Source: an uncultured Micromonospora sp. (GTDB taxonomy: Bacteria > Actinomycetota > Actinomycetes > Mycobacteriales > Micromonosporaceae). Taken from it: a stretch of DNA of 22,002 nt. The stretch covers positions 1 through 22,002 of the forward strand of contig CALGAM010000188.1 of NCBI GenBank assembly GCA_937951935.1. The letters are read 5' to 3'. Position 1 is the stretch's first letter. Every line of letters begins with the position of its first letter. This document shows, piece by piece, positions 7,459 through 15,839 of the stretch. Position numbers and translations under genes: made by a program. Under the pieces are notes generated by a model. The model had not been told where the DNA came from. It made no database searches and saw only the letters and a list, made by a program, of their open reading frames with translations.

Positions 7459-7551
7459 AAGGGCCGGTGCACATGTGGTTCCCTTGGGGTGGTGGCCCTG
7501 CTCAGGCATGTCGTGACAGAAAGCTCTGCCCCACATGCCAGGATGGTCAGG

Positions 7552-8730
7552 ATGCGTTTACCCATGTTGCGCCGCGCCCGGAGCGCCGAACCGGGCGTCA
7601 TCGTCGGCACCGCGCGCCTCGATCGACGGACGAAGCGCCTGGTTGGTCGGTTGCGCCCTGGTGACATCGCGGTGATCGACCATGTCGATCTCGACCGGGT
7701 GGCGGCCGACTCCCTGGTGGCGGTCGGCGTCGCCGCCGTGCTGAATGCCAAGCCCTCGGTGTCGGGCCGCTACCCCAACCTGGGCCCGGAGGTGTTGATC
7801 AAGGCGGGGATCCCCCTCGTCGACGATCTCGGGGAGGACATCTTCCAGCAGATCCGGGAGGGCGACACCGTCCGGATCGACGGCAACACGGTCTTCGTCG
7901 GCGACGAGCCGGTCGGGCACGGCGTCCGGCAGGACGCCGAGTCGGTGGCCAAGGCCATGGCCGACGCCCGCGAAGGGCTCTCGGTGCAGCTGGAGGCGTT
8001 CGCCGCCAACACGATGGAATACCTCAAGCAGGAGCGCGACCTGCTGCTCGACGGTGTCGGGGTGCCGGACATCGAGACCCCGATCCGGGGTCGGCACTGC
8101 CTCATCGTGGTGCGCGGCTACGACTACAAGGCCGACCTGGATGTGCTGCGCCCGTACATCCGGGAGTTCAAGCCGGTGCTGATCGGCGTCGACGGCGGGG
8201 CGGACGCCCTGGTCGAGGCGGGGTACACCCCCGATCTGATCATCGGTGACATGGACTCGGTCACCGACGACGTGCTGCGCTGCGGTGCCGAGGTGATCGT
8301 GCACGCCTACCCGGACGGGCGCGCCCCCGGGCTGGCCCGGGTGAACAGCCTGGGCATCAGCGCCCAGACCTTCCCGGCCGCGGCCACCAGCGAGGACCTG
8401 GCGATGCTGCTCGCCGACGGCAAGGGCGCCTCGCTGATCGTGGCGGTCGGCACGCACGCGACCCTGGTCGAGTTCCTCGACAAGGGGCGGGGCGGGATGG
8501 CGTCCACCTTCCTGACCCGGCTCAAGGTGGGGGGCAAGCTGGTCGACGCCAAGGGGGTGAGCCGCCTCTACCGGCAGAGCATCTCCGGGTCGTCGCTGCT
8601 GCTGCTGGTGCTCTCGGCGCTGGCGGCGATGGCCTCCGCCGTGGCGGTCTCCACCGTCGGGAAGGCGTATCTCGGTGTGGCCTCGGAGTGGTGGAACAAT
8701 GTGGTGTTCCAACTTGGACAGCTCTTCTAG
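7552..8730 (+). CDS. steA: SteA, cytokinetic-ring protein with TPK-like domain and C-terminal membrane anchor
   Basis: This 392-aa protein is the homologue of Rv1697 and corynebacterial SteA, which forms a complex with SteB at the division site and acts in the RipC-FtsEX cell-separation pathway. The N-terminal half carries the family-specific core (VLNAKPSVSGRYPNLGPEVL near residues 63-82). The C-terminal half resembles the thiamin-pyrophosphokinase fold, with DGGAD (214-218) and GDMDS (232-236); catalytic activity is not established. One hydrophobic helix (about 346-370) near the C-terminus is the likely membrane anchor, leaving most of the protein in the cytoplasm. ATG 7552 is preferred, with AGGATGG at 7540-7546; GTG 7489 and ATG 7543 are in frame but poorly supported. 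It is the first gene of a six-gene run. Confidence 0.92.
   Translation: MRLPMLRRARSAEPGVIVGTARLDRRTKRLVGRLRPGDIAVIDHVDLDRVAADSLVAVGVAAVLNAKPSVSGRYPNLGPEVLIKAGIPLVDDLGEDIFQQIREGDTVRIDGNTVFVGDEPVGHGVRQDAESVAKAMADAREGLSVQLEAFAANTMEYLKQERDLLLDGVGVPDIETPIRGRHCLIVVRGYDYKADLDVLRPYIREFKPVLIGVDGGADALVEAGYTPDLIIGDMDSVTDDVLRCGAEVIVHAYPDGRAPGLARVNSLGISAQTFPAAATSEDLAMLLADGKGASLIVAVGTHATLVEFLDKGRGGMASTFLTRLKVGGKLVDAKGVSRLYRQSISGSSLLLLVLSALAAMASAVAVSTVGKAYLGVASEWWNNVVFQLGQLF
8692..8711. repeat. Inverted repeat at the 3' end of steA
   Basis: TGGAACA (8692-8698) and TGTTCCA (8705-8711) form a perfect 7-bp inverted repeat with a 6-nt loop inside the last codons of steA. It could fold in mRNA between the steA and steB cistrons or be an operator; it is not a LexA box, because the spacing is wrong. 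Confidence 0.4.
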
Positions 8731-8778
8731 CCCTCGGCCCACGGTGGTCGGGTCCCGATCGATCAAGAGGCGCTAGTT

Positions 8779-9714
8779 GTGATCAACTTTCGGTACCACG
8801 TGGTGTCGCTCACCGCGGTGTTCCTGGCCCTGGCCATCGGTCTGGTGGTCGGCACCGCGGCCCTCAACGGGCCGGTCGCCGACTCGTTGAAGAACCGGGT
8901 CAACGCGTTGAGCAAGAGCAACGACCAGCTCCGGGAACAGGTCAACAGCATGGAGGCACAACTCCAGCGCGAGGAGGACTTCGCCGTCGAGGCCGCCCCG
9001 CACATGTTGCGGGGTTCGCTCACCGGACGCCGCGTGTTGCTGGTGGTCCTGCCCAGCGGGCAGGACCACGTCGACGGGGTCACCGAGATGATCCGCCAGG
9101 CGGGTGCCACGATCACCGGGAAGATCGAGATCCAGGATCGGTTCATCGAGCCGGCCTCGAACGTCGACCTGCTCGGCATGGCGGCCCGGGCCGCCCGGCC
9201 CACCATCCCCGACACGGGGCTGCCGGGCAGCGACGGCGTCGAGAAGTCGGCCGCGCTGTTGGCCAGCGCCCTGTTCGACCGCCCGGAGGGCGGGTCGCCC
9301 GTCACCGACGCCGACCGGCGCGCGGTGCTGGAGGACTACAGCGAGGCGGGCTACCTGACCGTGGCCGAACGGGTCACCGCCTCGGCCGAGGCGGTGGTGG
9401 TGATCAGCGGTCAGCCGTACGTCGACCAGAACGCGGCAGAGAAGGACAACTCGGTGGTGAAGCTGACCGAACAGTTCGACAAGGCCACGCTGACCGTGGT
9501 CGCCGGCAGCGGCAGCAGCGGCGGCAACCTGGTGGCAGAGGTCCGGCGCGACCCGGCGCTGTCCAAGACGATCTCCACGGTGGACAACGCCAACAGCCCG
9601 GCCGGCCAGCTGGTCACCGCCCTGGCACTGGTGGAGCAGTTCACCACCAAGCAGGCCGGGGCGTACGGGGTCGGTGAGGGCGCCCAGTCGCTGCTGCCGG
9701 AACCGCCGAAGTGA
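8779..9714 (+). CDS. steB: SteB/MctB-family copper transporter-like membrane protein
   Basis: This 311-aa protein belongs to the SteB/MctB family (Rv1698 in M. tuberculosis, described as a copper-transport outer membrane protein; corynebacterial SteB is the partner of SteA). One N-terminal transmembrane helix (about 8-29) is followed by a coiled coil (about 33-75) with Gln/Glu/Lys heptads, then a periplasm-facing domain. It lacks obvious Cys or Met metal motifs, so the division role suits the neighbours better than copper efflux; that is inference. GTG 8779 starts the conserved MINFRYHVVSL sequence behind AAGAGG (8765-8770). It lies 48 bp after steA, and its stop overlaps the next GTG by 4 bp. 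Micromonosporaceae are not known to have a mycomembrane, so outer-membrane placement cannot simply be carried over. Confidence 0.88.
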   Translation: MINFRYHVVSLTAVFLALAIGLVVGTAALNGPVADSLKNRVNALSKSNDQLREQVNSMEAQLQREEDFAVEAAPHMLRGSLTGRRVLLVVLPSGQDHVDGVTEMIRQAGATITGKIEIQDRFIEPASNVDLLGMAARAARPTIPDTGLPGSDGVEKSAALLASALFDRPEGGSPVTDADRRAVLEDYSEAGYLTVAERVTASAEAVVVISGQPYVDQNAAEKDNSVVKLTEQFDKATLTVVAGSGSSGGNLVAEVRRDPALSKTISTVDNANSPAGQLVTALALVEQFTTKQAGAYGVGEGAQSLLPEPPK

Positions 9715-10586
9715 GCGCCCGCGACCGTACCGCCCGGCGGCGGGCGTTCGGCGTCGCCACGGCGCTGGCCGGCGTCGCGCTACGCGCCGTCTCGGCCGGC
9801 CCGTGGGCTCCCGCGCTGCGGCGGACGAACTTCCGCGGTCGCACCGTCACCCTGGCCGCCGGCCCGGCCCTCACCGCCGCCGCGGCGGCCGGGGCCGCCG
9901 TCGGGGCGCCGAGCCGCCCCGCCGCGGCCGCCGCGCTCGTCGCCGGCCTGTCCTCCGGCGCGGTCGGGCTCTACGACGACGTGGTCGGCGCCCGACCCGA
10001 GCAGAGGTCCGCCAAGGGCTTCGCGGGGCACCTGACCGCGCTGCGGCAGGGACGGGTCACCAGCGGCCTGGTGAAGATCGTCGGTGTCGGCGCGGCGGGG
10101 GTCGCCGCCGCCGCGCTGCTGGCCGGCGATCCCGCCGTCCGGGCGCACCCGGGGCGCCGCCGGGGTGGCCGCGTCGCCGCGGTCGTCGACGTGTTGCTCG
10201 GCGCCGGGGTCGTCGCCGGCACCGCGAACCTGGTGAACCTCCTGGACCTGCGCCCGGGTCGGGCGTTGAAGGCCGGCGTCCTGCTCGGCGCGCCGCTGCT
10301 GCCCGGTCCGGCCGGCGGGCTCGCCGCCGGGCCGGTCGGCGCCGCCGCCGCGCTGCTGCCCGCGGACCTCGACGAGCGGGTCATGCTCGGTGACAGCGGA
10401 GCCAACGCCCTCGGCGCGCTGCTGGGTGTGGCGCTGGCCGCGCGGACCGGGCCGGTGGGACGGGCCGCCCTGCTCACCGGGATCGCCGCGCTCACCGCCG
10501 CCAGCGAGAAGGTCAGCTTCACCCAGGTGATCCAGCGCACCCCGGGTCTGCGCGAACTCGACGCCCTCGGCCGGCGACACTCCTGA
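9711..10586 (+). CDS. Compact MraY/WecA-family polyprenyl-phosphate sugar-1-phosphate transferase
   Basis: This 291-aa integral membrane protein resembles the PNPT superfamily (MraY, WecA, TagO), which transfers a sugar-1-phosphate from a UDP-sugar to a polyprenyl phosphate on the cytoplasmic face. Visible family motifs are NFRGRTV (about 40-46), the catalytic-type Asp pair D89-D90 in GLYDDVVG, a KGFAGHLTALRQGRVTSG-type loop after it, NLVNLLD (173-179) and MLGDSGAN (225-232). About eight or nine hydrophobic helices can be counted, fewer than the ten usual in MraY, and the protein is about 70 residues shorter. The genome should carry its own mraY in the dcw cluster, so this is a specialised paralogue of unknown substrate. 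GTG 9711 overlaps the steB stop. Confidence 0.78.
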   Translation: MSARDRTARRRAFGVATALAGVALRAVSAGPWAPALRRTNFRGRTVTLAAGPALTAAAAAGAAVGAPSRPAAAAALVAGLSSGAVGLYDDVVGARPEQRSAKGFAGHLTALRQGRVTSGLVKIVGVGAAGVAAAALLAGDPAVRAHPGRRRGGRVAAVVDVLLGAGVVAGTANLVNLLDLRPGRALKAGVLLGAPLLPGPAGGLAAGPVGAAAALLPADLDERVMLGDSGANALGALLGVALAARTGPVGRAALLTGIAALTAASEKVSFTQVIQRTPGLRELDALGRRHS

Positions 10587-10587
10587 C

Positions 10588-12270
10588 GTGGCAACGCCGA
10601 CTCCCCTCGTCGGCGCCGGTCGGGTCGCCGGCGCCGCGGCGCTGATCGCGGTCCTCACCGTGGCCAGCCGACTGGCCGGGTTCGGCCGTACCGCCGTGTT
10701 CACCTGGGTGATGGGGGAGGCCAGCGACCTCGGCGGCATGTACGTGGTCGCGAACACCGTTCCCAACATCATCTTCGAGATCGTCGCCGGTGGGGCACTG
10801 GCCAGCCTCGTCGTACCGCTGCTGGCCGGGGCGGTCGCGGCCGGTGACCGGGCGGCGGTGTCGGCGACCACCGGCGCCCTGCTCGGCTGGACGCTGGCCC
10901 TGCTGGTGCCGCTGGCGGTCGTGGTCGCGGCCTGTGCCGCGCCGATCATCGGGCTGATCTCGGAGGGCCGGTCCGCCGCCGAGGTCGCCTCCGGCGCGCG
11001 GATGCTGCGGGTCTTCGCCCCGCAGCTGCCGCTGTACGGGATCGGTATCGTCCTGACCGGCGTGCTGCAGTCGTACCGGCGGTTCGCCTGGCCGGTCATC
11101 GCCCCGCTGCTGTCCAGCATCACGGTGATCGGGGTCTACCTGGCGTTCGCCGCCGTCGAGGGGGTGCATCCGCGCATCGCCGCGGTCGGACGGGGCGGGG
11201 AGCTGATCCTCTCCGGCGGCACCACGCTCGGCGTGGCGGTCCTCTCGCTGTCGCTGCTGGTCCCGCTGCGCCGGCTGCGGCTGCGGATCCGACCCCGCTG
11301 GCGGTTTCCGGCCGACGCCCGGTCCAGGGTCGGCGGGCTCGCCCTGGCCGGAGCCGCCACGGTGACCGCCCAGCAGATCGCCCTGGTGGTCAGCCTGCAC
11401 CAGGTCACCGGCGGGCCGACCGGCGCGCCGGTCGTCTTCAACCTGGCGCAGACCGTCTACCTGCTGCCCTGGGCGGTGCTGGCGGTGCCGCTGGCGGTGG
11501 CGGCGTACCCCACGCTGGCCGCGGCGTACGCCACCGGTGACGCCGACACGTACCGCGACACCCTGGCCCCGACCGTCCGGCGGGTGCTGCTGTTCAGCTG
11601 CCTCGGCGCCGCCGCGCTGACCGGCACCGCCGCCCCGGTGGCCCGGTTCTTCTGGCCGGGCAGCGGTCCGGCCGCCGCCGCCGCGATCGCCGGCTTCGCT
11701 CCCGGGCTGCTCGGCTACGGCCTGCTCGCGGTCCTGACCCGGGCCCTGTACGCCCGGAACGCGGCCGGCCCGGCCACCCGGGCCACCGTCGCCGGATGGC
11801 TGCTCGTCCCGCTCGCCGCCGTCGCGTTCGCCGCCGTCATCCCGGTCGAGCACCGGGTTCTCGCGGTCGGACTGGCGAACTCGCTCGGCATGCTGCTGGC
11901 GGGCGTCCTGCTGGTGGTGGCCGTGGTCCGCGCGGCGGGTCGCGCGGCCGTGGCCGGGCTCGGCCGGGCGGCGCTGGTGGGGCTGCTCGCCGGATCGGTC
12001 GCGGCGGCGGTCGGCGCGGCGCTGGTGCCCGGGCTGGCCGACGCCGTCGGAGGTACCCCGGCGAGAGCCGCCGCCCTGCTGCAGGGCATTCTGTCCGGAG
12101 TCGTCGTCGGCGCGGTGTTCCTCGCGATCGCGTACCCGCTGGACCGACACGACGTACGTCCGCTGCTGGCCTCGGTGGGCGGTCGCCTGCGCGGGCTGAC
12201 GGCGCGGGCGGACCGGAACACGGTCGGCCCGGAGGGGAAGGACGAGGAAGGGGGACGGGGGACGCGGTGA
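10588..12270 (+). CDS. MurJ/MviN-family lipid flippase paralogue
   Basis: This 560-aa protein has about 13-14 hydrophobic helices and the MurJ-type N-terminus: a first helix ending SRLAGFGRTAVF, then ASDLGGMYVVANTVPNIIFEIVAGGAL-like sequence, matching the family pattern SR.LGF.RD with a PN and a G-A-L turn. MurJ-family MOP exporters flip polyprenyl-linked glycolipids such as lipid II. In actinobacteria the essential MurJ is normally encoded near oriC, so this is probably a second flippase for the product of the adjacent transferase and glycosyltransferase. The last 30 residues are a charged cytoplasmic tail. It starts at GTG 10588, one base after the previous stop, and its own stop overlaps the glycosyltransferase GTG. 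A general MOP transporter with another cargo is the alternative. Confidence 0.85.
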   Translation: MATPTPLVGAGRVAGAAALIAVLTVASRLAGFGRTAVFTWVMGEASDLGGMYVVANTVPNIIFEIVAGGALASLVVPLLAGAVAAGDRAAVSATTGALLGWTLALLVPLAVVVAACAAPIIGLISEGRSAAEVASGARMLRVFAPQLPLYGIGIVLTGVLQSYRRFAWPVIAPLLSSITVIGVYLAFAAVEGVHPRIAAVGRGGELILSGGTTLGVAVLSLSLLVPLRRLRLRIRPRWRFPADARSRVGGLALAGAATVTAQQIALVVSLHQVTGGPTGAPVVFNLAQTVYLLPWAVLAVPLAVAAYPTLAAAYATGDADTYRDTLAPTVRRVLLFSCLGAAALTGTAAPVARFFWPGSGPAAAAAIAGFAPGLLGYGLLAVLTRALYARNAAGPATRATVAGWLLVPLAAVAFAAVIPVEHRVLAVGLANSLGMLLAGVLLVVAVVRAAGRAAVAGLGRAALVGLLAGSVAAAVGAALVPGLADAVGGTPARAAALLQGILSGVVVGAVFLAIAYPLDRHDVRPLLASVGGRLRGLTARADRNTVGPEGKDEEGGRGTR

Positions 12271-13436
12271 GTACCGGAACAGCCGACGACCGGGTTGGCT
12301 CGGTCGTCCTGCTGATCGGCTCCAGTACCGGCGGCATCGGCCAGCACGTCCTGTCGCTGGCCCGGGGACTGGTCGCCACGGGCGCCTCGGTCACCGTCTG
12401 CGGTCCGGCCGCCACCGAGGAGCAGTTTCGGTTCACCGCCGTCGGCGCCCGGTTCGCTCCGGTGGAGATTCCGGCCAACCCGACCCCGGCCGACGCCCGG
12501 GCCGTCGCCGCGCTGCGGCGGGTGCTCGCCGATCCGGTCGACGTGCTGCACGCGCACGGGCTGCGGGCCGGGCTGGTGGCGTTGCTGGCCCGCCCCGCCG
12601 CGCCGGTTGTGGTCACCTGGCACAACGCCGTGCTCGCCACCGGGCTGCGCGGCTGGGTCTCCCGGGCCGTCGAGCGGGCCGTCGCCCGACGGGCGCGGGT
12701 CACCCTCGGCGCATCGGCCGACCTGGTCGAGCGGGCCCGCGCCCTCGGCGCGCGGGACGCCCGGCTCGCCCCGGTCGCCGCGCCGCCCCTGGCGCCACCC
12801 CGGCGGCGACGGGAGGCGGTGCGGGCCGAGTTCGGCGTCGCGCCCGACCAGCCGCTGATCCTCTCGGTCGGTCGGCTGCATCCGCAGAAGCGGTACGACA
12901 TCCTGGTCGACGCCGCCGCCGGGTGGCGTGCCCTCGACCCGACCCCGGCCGTGATCATCGCCGGCAGCGGGCCGAGCTACCTGCAACTCGCCGCCCGGAT
13001 CTCCGCCACCCGGGCTCCGGTGACGCTGCTCGGGCACCGTACCGACGTGGCCGACCTCCTCAACGGTGCCGACCTGGCGGTGGTGACCAGTGACTGGGAG
13101 GCCCGGCAGCTGTTCGCCCAGGAGGCGCTGCGGGCGGGCGTACCGCTGGTCGCGACCGCCGTCGGTGGGCTGCCCGAGCTGGTCGGGGACGCGGCGGTGC
13201 TCGTGCCACCGGGCGACGTGACCGCGGTCGACCAGGCGGTGCGGGAGCTGCTCGGCGACCCGGACCGTCGCGCCGAGCTGGCCCGGCGCGGCCCGGCACA
13301 GGCGGCGCGGTGGCCGACCGAGGCCGAGACGGTCGCCACGGTCGCCTCGCTCTACGCCGAACTCACCTCGCCTCCCGGACAGCCGGTGTCCGGCGACTCC
13401 ACCGGCGGATCCGGCCCGGCGACGGGGCGGGGCTGA
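12267..13436 (+). CDS. GT4-family glycosyltransferase
   Basis: This 389-aa GT-B fold enzyme has the N-terminal acceptor domain with a Gly-rich loop (SSTGGIGQHV, about 18-27) and a DVLHAHGLRAG segment. The C-terminal donor domain opens with VGRLHPQKRYD (201-211) and carries the retaining GT4 E-x7-E motif as E278 and E286, followed by GVPLVATAVGGLPELV. Such enzymes transfer a sugar from a nucleotide sugar to lipid- or protein-linked acceptors at the cytoplasmic face; the sugar cannot be told from sequence. It has no membrane segment. GTG 12267 overlaps the flippase stop by 4 bp, and its stop overlaps the next ATG (TGATG). The last 20 residues are a Ser/Gly/Pro tail. Position suggests it acts on the carrier-linked product of the upstream transferase. 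Confidence 0.88.
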   Translation: MSTGTADDRVGSVVLLIGSSTGGIGQHVLSLARGLVATGASVTVCGPAATEEQFRFTAVGARFAPVEIPANPTPADARAVAALRRVLADPVDVLHAHGLRAGLVALLARPAAPVVVTWHNAVLATGLRGWVSRAVERAVARRARVTLGASADLVERARALGARDARLAPVAAPPLAPPRRRREAVRAEFGVAPDQPLILSVGRLHPQKRYDILVDAAAGWRALDPTPAVIIAGSGPSYLQLAARISATRAPVTLLGHRTDVADLLNGADLAVVTSDWEARQLFAQEALRAGVPLVATAVGGLPELVGDAAVLVPPGDVTAVDQAVRELLGDPDRRAELARRGPAQAARWPTEAETVATVASLYAELTSPPGQPVSGDSTGGSGPATGRG

Positions 13437-15778
13437 TGACGCCGTCCGACGCCACCCGGCCCTCCGCGCCGGTGTCGCCGTCCGCCGCCCCTCCCGGGCC
13501 GGTGTCCTCGGTCCCGCCGCTCGCGGTACCGGCGTCGCGGCTGCGGCGACTGGTCGCCGTGCCGGCGCGCCGGGTGGCCGCCGTGCTGGCCCGCGGGGCC
13601 GGCCAACCGCGCCGAGGGGGCCGGTTCCGGCTCGCCGGTCTCGTACCGGTGGTGCGCCGGTCGGTCCCGGTCCTGCTGATCATGGCGGTGGTGGCACTGG
13701 GGGGTGCCGCCCTGGTCGTCCGCCCGGCCGCCGGCGCGTCGGAGAAGACCGCCGACTACGTCGTGCTGGTCGGCGTGCCGGGACTGCGCTGGGAGGATGT
13801 CAGCCCGACGACCACGCCCACGCTGTGGCGTATGGCCGAGGGAGGAGCCATCGGCTCCCTGTCGGTCCGGTCCGCGCGCCGGCCGACCTGTCCCATCGAC
13901 GGTTGGCAGACGCTCGGCGCCGGCAACTTCACCGCCTGGAACGACGAGACCGTCCCGGCCGAGTGCCCGCCCCTGGACGTCACCGTCGAACGGCCGGACC
14001 AGTTCAGCGCCCACCTGCCCGGACAGCGCGCCACGGTCAGCTACAACCAGGACACCCTGCGTTGGGGGGCCGTGCCGGGCACGCTGGCCGAGTCGGTCCG
14101 CTGCACGGTCGCGGTCGGGCCGGGCGCTGCCGTCGCCGCCGCGCGGCCGTTCGGGCGGGTGGACCGGTACGTCGAGGAACTCCCGCCAGACCCCCGCGAG
14201 CTGCTCGCCTCCTGTGTGCTCAGCATCATCGACCTGGGCACCGTCGCCGGCGACGACCCGGCGACGCGGGCCGACGCGGCCCGCCGCGTCGACGCCGCGC
14301 TCGCCCGTGTCCTGGCGGCCCGGCCCGAGCGGTCCCTGGTGCTGGTGGCCGGGATCGCCGACACCGACCGCGCGGCGCGACTGCACGTCGCCGTGGCGGA
14401 CGGTCCCGGCTGGGGGCGGGGCTGGCTGACCTCACGCAGCACCGGGCGGGACGGCTACCTCCAGCTGGTGGACCTGGCGCCGACCGCGCTGGCCGCCCTC
14501 GGGCGGCCGGCACCGGAGCGGCTCTTCACCGGTCGGCCGGCCACCGTGGTCGACGGCCGGCCGGCCGACCTGCCAGAGGCGGTCGCCGCGCCGGCGGACG
14601 CCGACCGGGAGGCCCAGGCGCAGCAGCGGGTCGCCCGCTGGTTCTTCACGCTCCTGGCGGTGCTGCAGGTCCTGCTCGCGGTCGCGGTGGTGCCGTTGCT
14701 GCGCCGGGCGCGTCACCACGCCGGGCCGGGCGGGCCGACCCCGGTACCCCGTCGGGTGGTCGCGACCGTCGAGGTGCTGCTCATCGCGGCGGCGTTGGCG
14801 ATTCCCGCCGCCCTGGTGGCCGACGTCGTCCCCTGGTGGCGCAGCGAGCGCCCCGGGGTCACCTTCGCGCTGGTCACGGTGGTCCTGCTCGCCGTGGCCA
14901 CGGCGGGGGTCCGGCTGGCCCGGACCTACGGGCGGACCCTCTGGCCGCTGGGGAGCGTGGCCGCGCTGGCCGCGCTCGTCGTCGCCGCGGACGTGGTCAC
15001 CGGGGCCCGGCTCCAGCTCAACGGAGTGATCGGCTACTCGGCCCTGGAGGGTGGCCGGTACTCGGGTCTCGGGGTGGTCGGGCTCGGCGTCCTCGTCGCG
15101 GGCAGCCTGCTCGCCGCCGGGTGGCTCGCCCAGCGGGTGCGCCGGGAGTGGCGGCCGGCGGTCGTGGTGCTGGTCGGGGTGCTCGGGGTGATCATCGTCG
15201 GCAGTCCCTACCTCGGCGGTGACCCGGTGGGTGCGGTGGCGTTGACCGCCGGGGTCAGTGTCGCGGCCGCGATCAGCACCGGCGGTTGGCTCACCCCGGG
15301 CCGGGCGGCCTGGGCGACGATCGCCGGCGTGGCGGCGACCGTCGGCTTCGCCGTGCTCGACCTGCGTCAGCCGCCGGACCAGCGGGGCAGCCTCGGTCGC
15401 TTCCTCGCCGCCCTCGGTGAGGGCACCGGCGGCCTCGCCGTGCACCGTGCCAGCGCCGCGAACCTGGCGGCGCTGGTCGGTAGTCCCCTGACCGTGCTGG
15501 CCCTGGTCGGCGTGGTGCTGGTGTGGTTCGCCCTGCTCCGGCCCTGGGGAGGCCTGAAACGCCTTTTCGGCATCTATCCGGCGATCCGGGCCGGGATGGC
15601 CGGAATCACCGTCGCCAGCCTGCTCGGCGGGGTGCTCGGCGGATGCGCGCTCACCGTGGCCGGCGCGGCGGCCGCCCTGGTGGTGCCGATGGCGGCCCTG
15701 GCCGCCCTGCGGGTCCTCGACCATGCCGCCGACCGGACCGTGCCCGCGTCGTGGTCGGCGAACCCGGCCGACCTGTAG
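13436..15778 (+). CDS. Large membrane protein with divergent alkaline-phosphatase-like ectodomain
   Basis: I do not recognise a characterised family. The 780-aa protein has a Pro/Ser/Arg-rich cytoplasmic N-terminus (1-75), one membrane helix (about 76-96), an extracytoplasmic domain (about 100-400), then about eight to ten membrane helices. The ectodomain follows the alkaline-phosphatase/phosphodiesterase pattern: VVLVGVPGLRWEDV (109-122), TPTLWRMAEGGAIGSL, then RPTCPIDGWQTLGAGN around T151, the position of the nucleophile. The metal-binding Asp of the usual VDGxR is absent (VPGLR), so activity may be lost or altered. Within the membrane part, TGARLQLN (522-529) and GYSALEGGRYSGLG (533-546) form a conserved-looking motif. 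It is the last gene of the steA run (TGATG overlap). A transferase or phosphatase acting on the flipped product, or a structural partner, are possible roles. Confidence 0.72.
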   Translation: MTPSDATRPSAPVSPSAAPPGPVSSVPPLAVPASRLRRLVAVPARRVAAVLARGAGQPRRGGRFRLAGLVPVVRRSVPVLLIMAVVALGGAALVVRPAAGASEKTADYVVLVGVPGLRWEDVSPTTTPTLWRMAEGGAIGSLSVRSARRPTCPIDGWQTLGAGNFTAWNDETVPAECPPLDVTVERPDQFSAHLPGQRATVSYNQDTLRWGAVPGTLAESVRCTVAVGPGAAVAAARPFGRVDRYVEELPPDPRELLASCVLSIIDLGTVAGDDPATRADAARRVDAALARVLAARPERSLVLVAGIADTDRAARLHVAVADGPGWGRGWLTSRSTGRDGYLQLVDLAPTALAALGRPAPERLFTGRPATVVDGRPADLPEAVAAPADADREAQAQQRVARWFFTLLAVLQVLLAVAVVPLLRRARHHAGPGGPTPVPRRVVATVEVLLIAAALAIPAALVADVVPWWRSERPGVTFALVTVVLLAVATAGVRLARTYGRTLWPLGSVAALAALVVAADVVTGARLQLNGVIGYSALEGGRYSGLGVVGLGVLVAGSLLAAGWLAQRVRREWRPAVVVLVGVLGVIIVGSPYLGGDPVGAVALTAGVSVAAAISTGGWLTPGRAAWATIAGVAATVGFAVLDLRQPPDQRGSLGRFLAALGEGTGGLAVHRASAANLAALVGSPLTVLALVGVVLVWFALLRPWGGLKRLFGIYPAIRAGMAGITVASLLGGVLGGCALTVAGAAAALVVPMAALAALRVLDHAADRTVPASWSANPADL

Positions 15779-15808
15779 CACGGGCGACCCAGGGCCGACC
15801 CGTGGCGA

Positions 15809-15839
15809 CCTCCGGAACCGGGCGACGGACCGTCGGAGG
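15809..15839 (+). terminator. Possible terminator of the steA operon
   Basis: CCTCCG (15809-15814) and CGGAGG (15834-15839) form a perfect 6-bp stem with a 19-nt loop that contains a second dyad (CGACGG-A-CCGTCG). It lies 31 nt after the last stop and has no U-tract. Confidence 0.35.

Noticed and set aside
8692..8711. Inverted repeat considered as a LexA box
   Set aside because: The GAAC and GTTC half-sites are 8 bp apart, whereas the actinobacterial LexA box has 4 bp; it also lies within a coding sequence.
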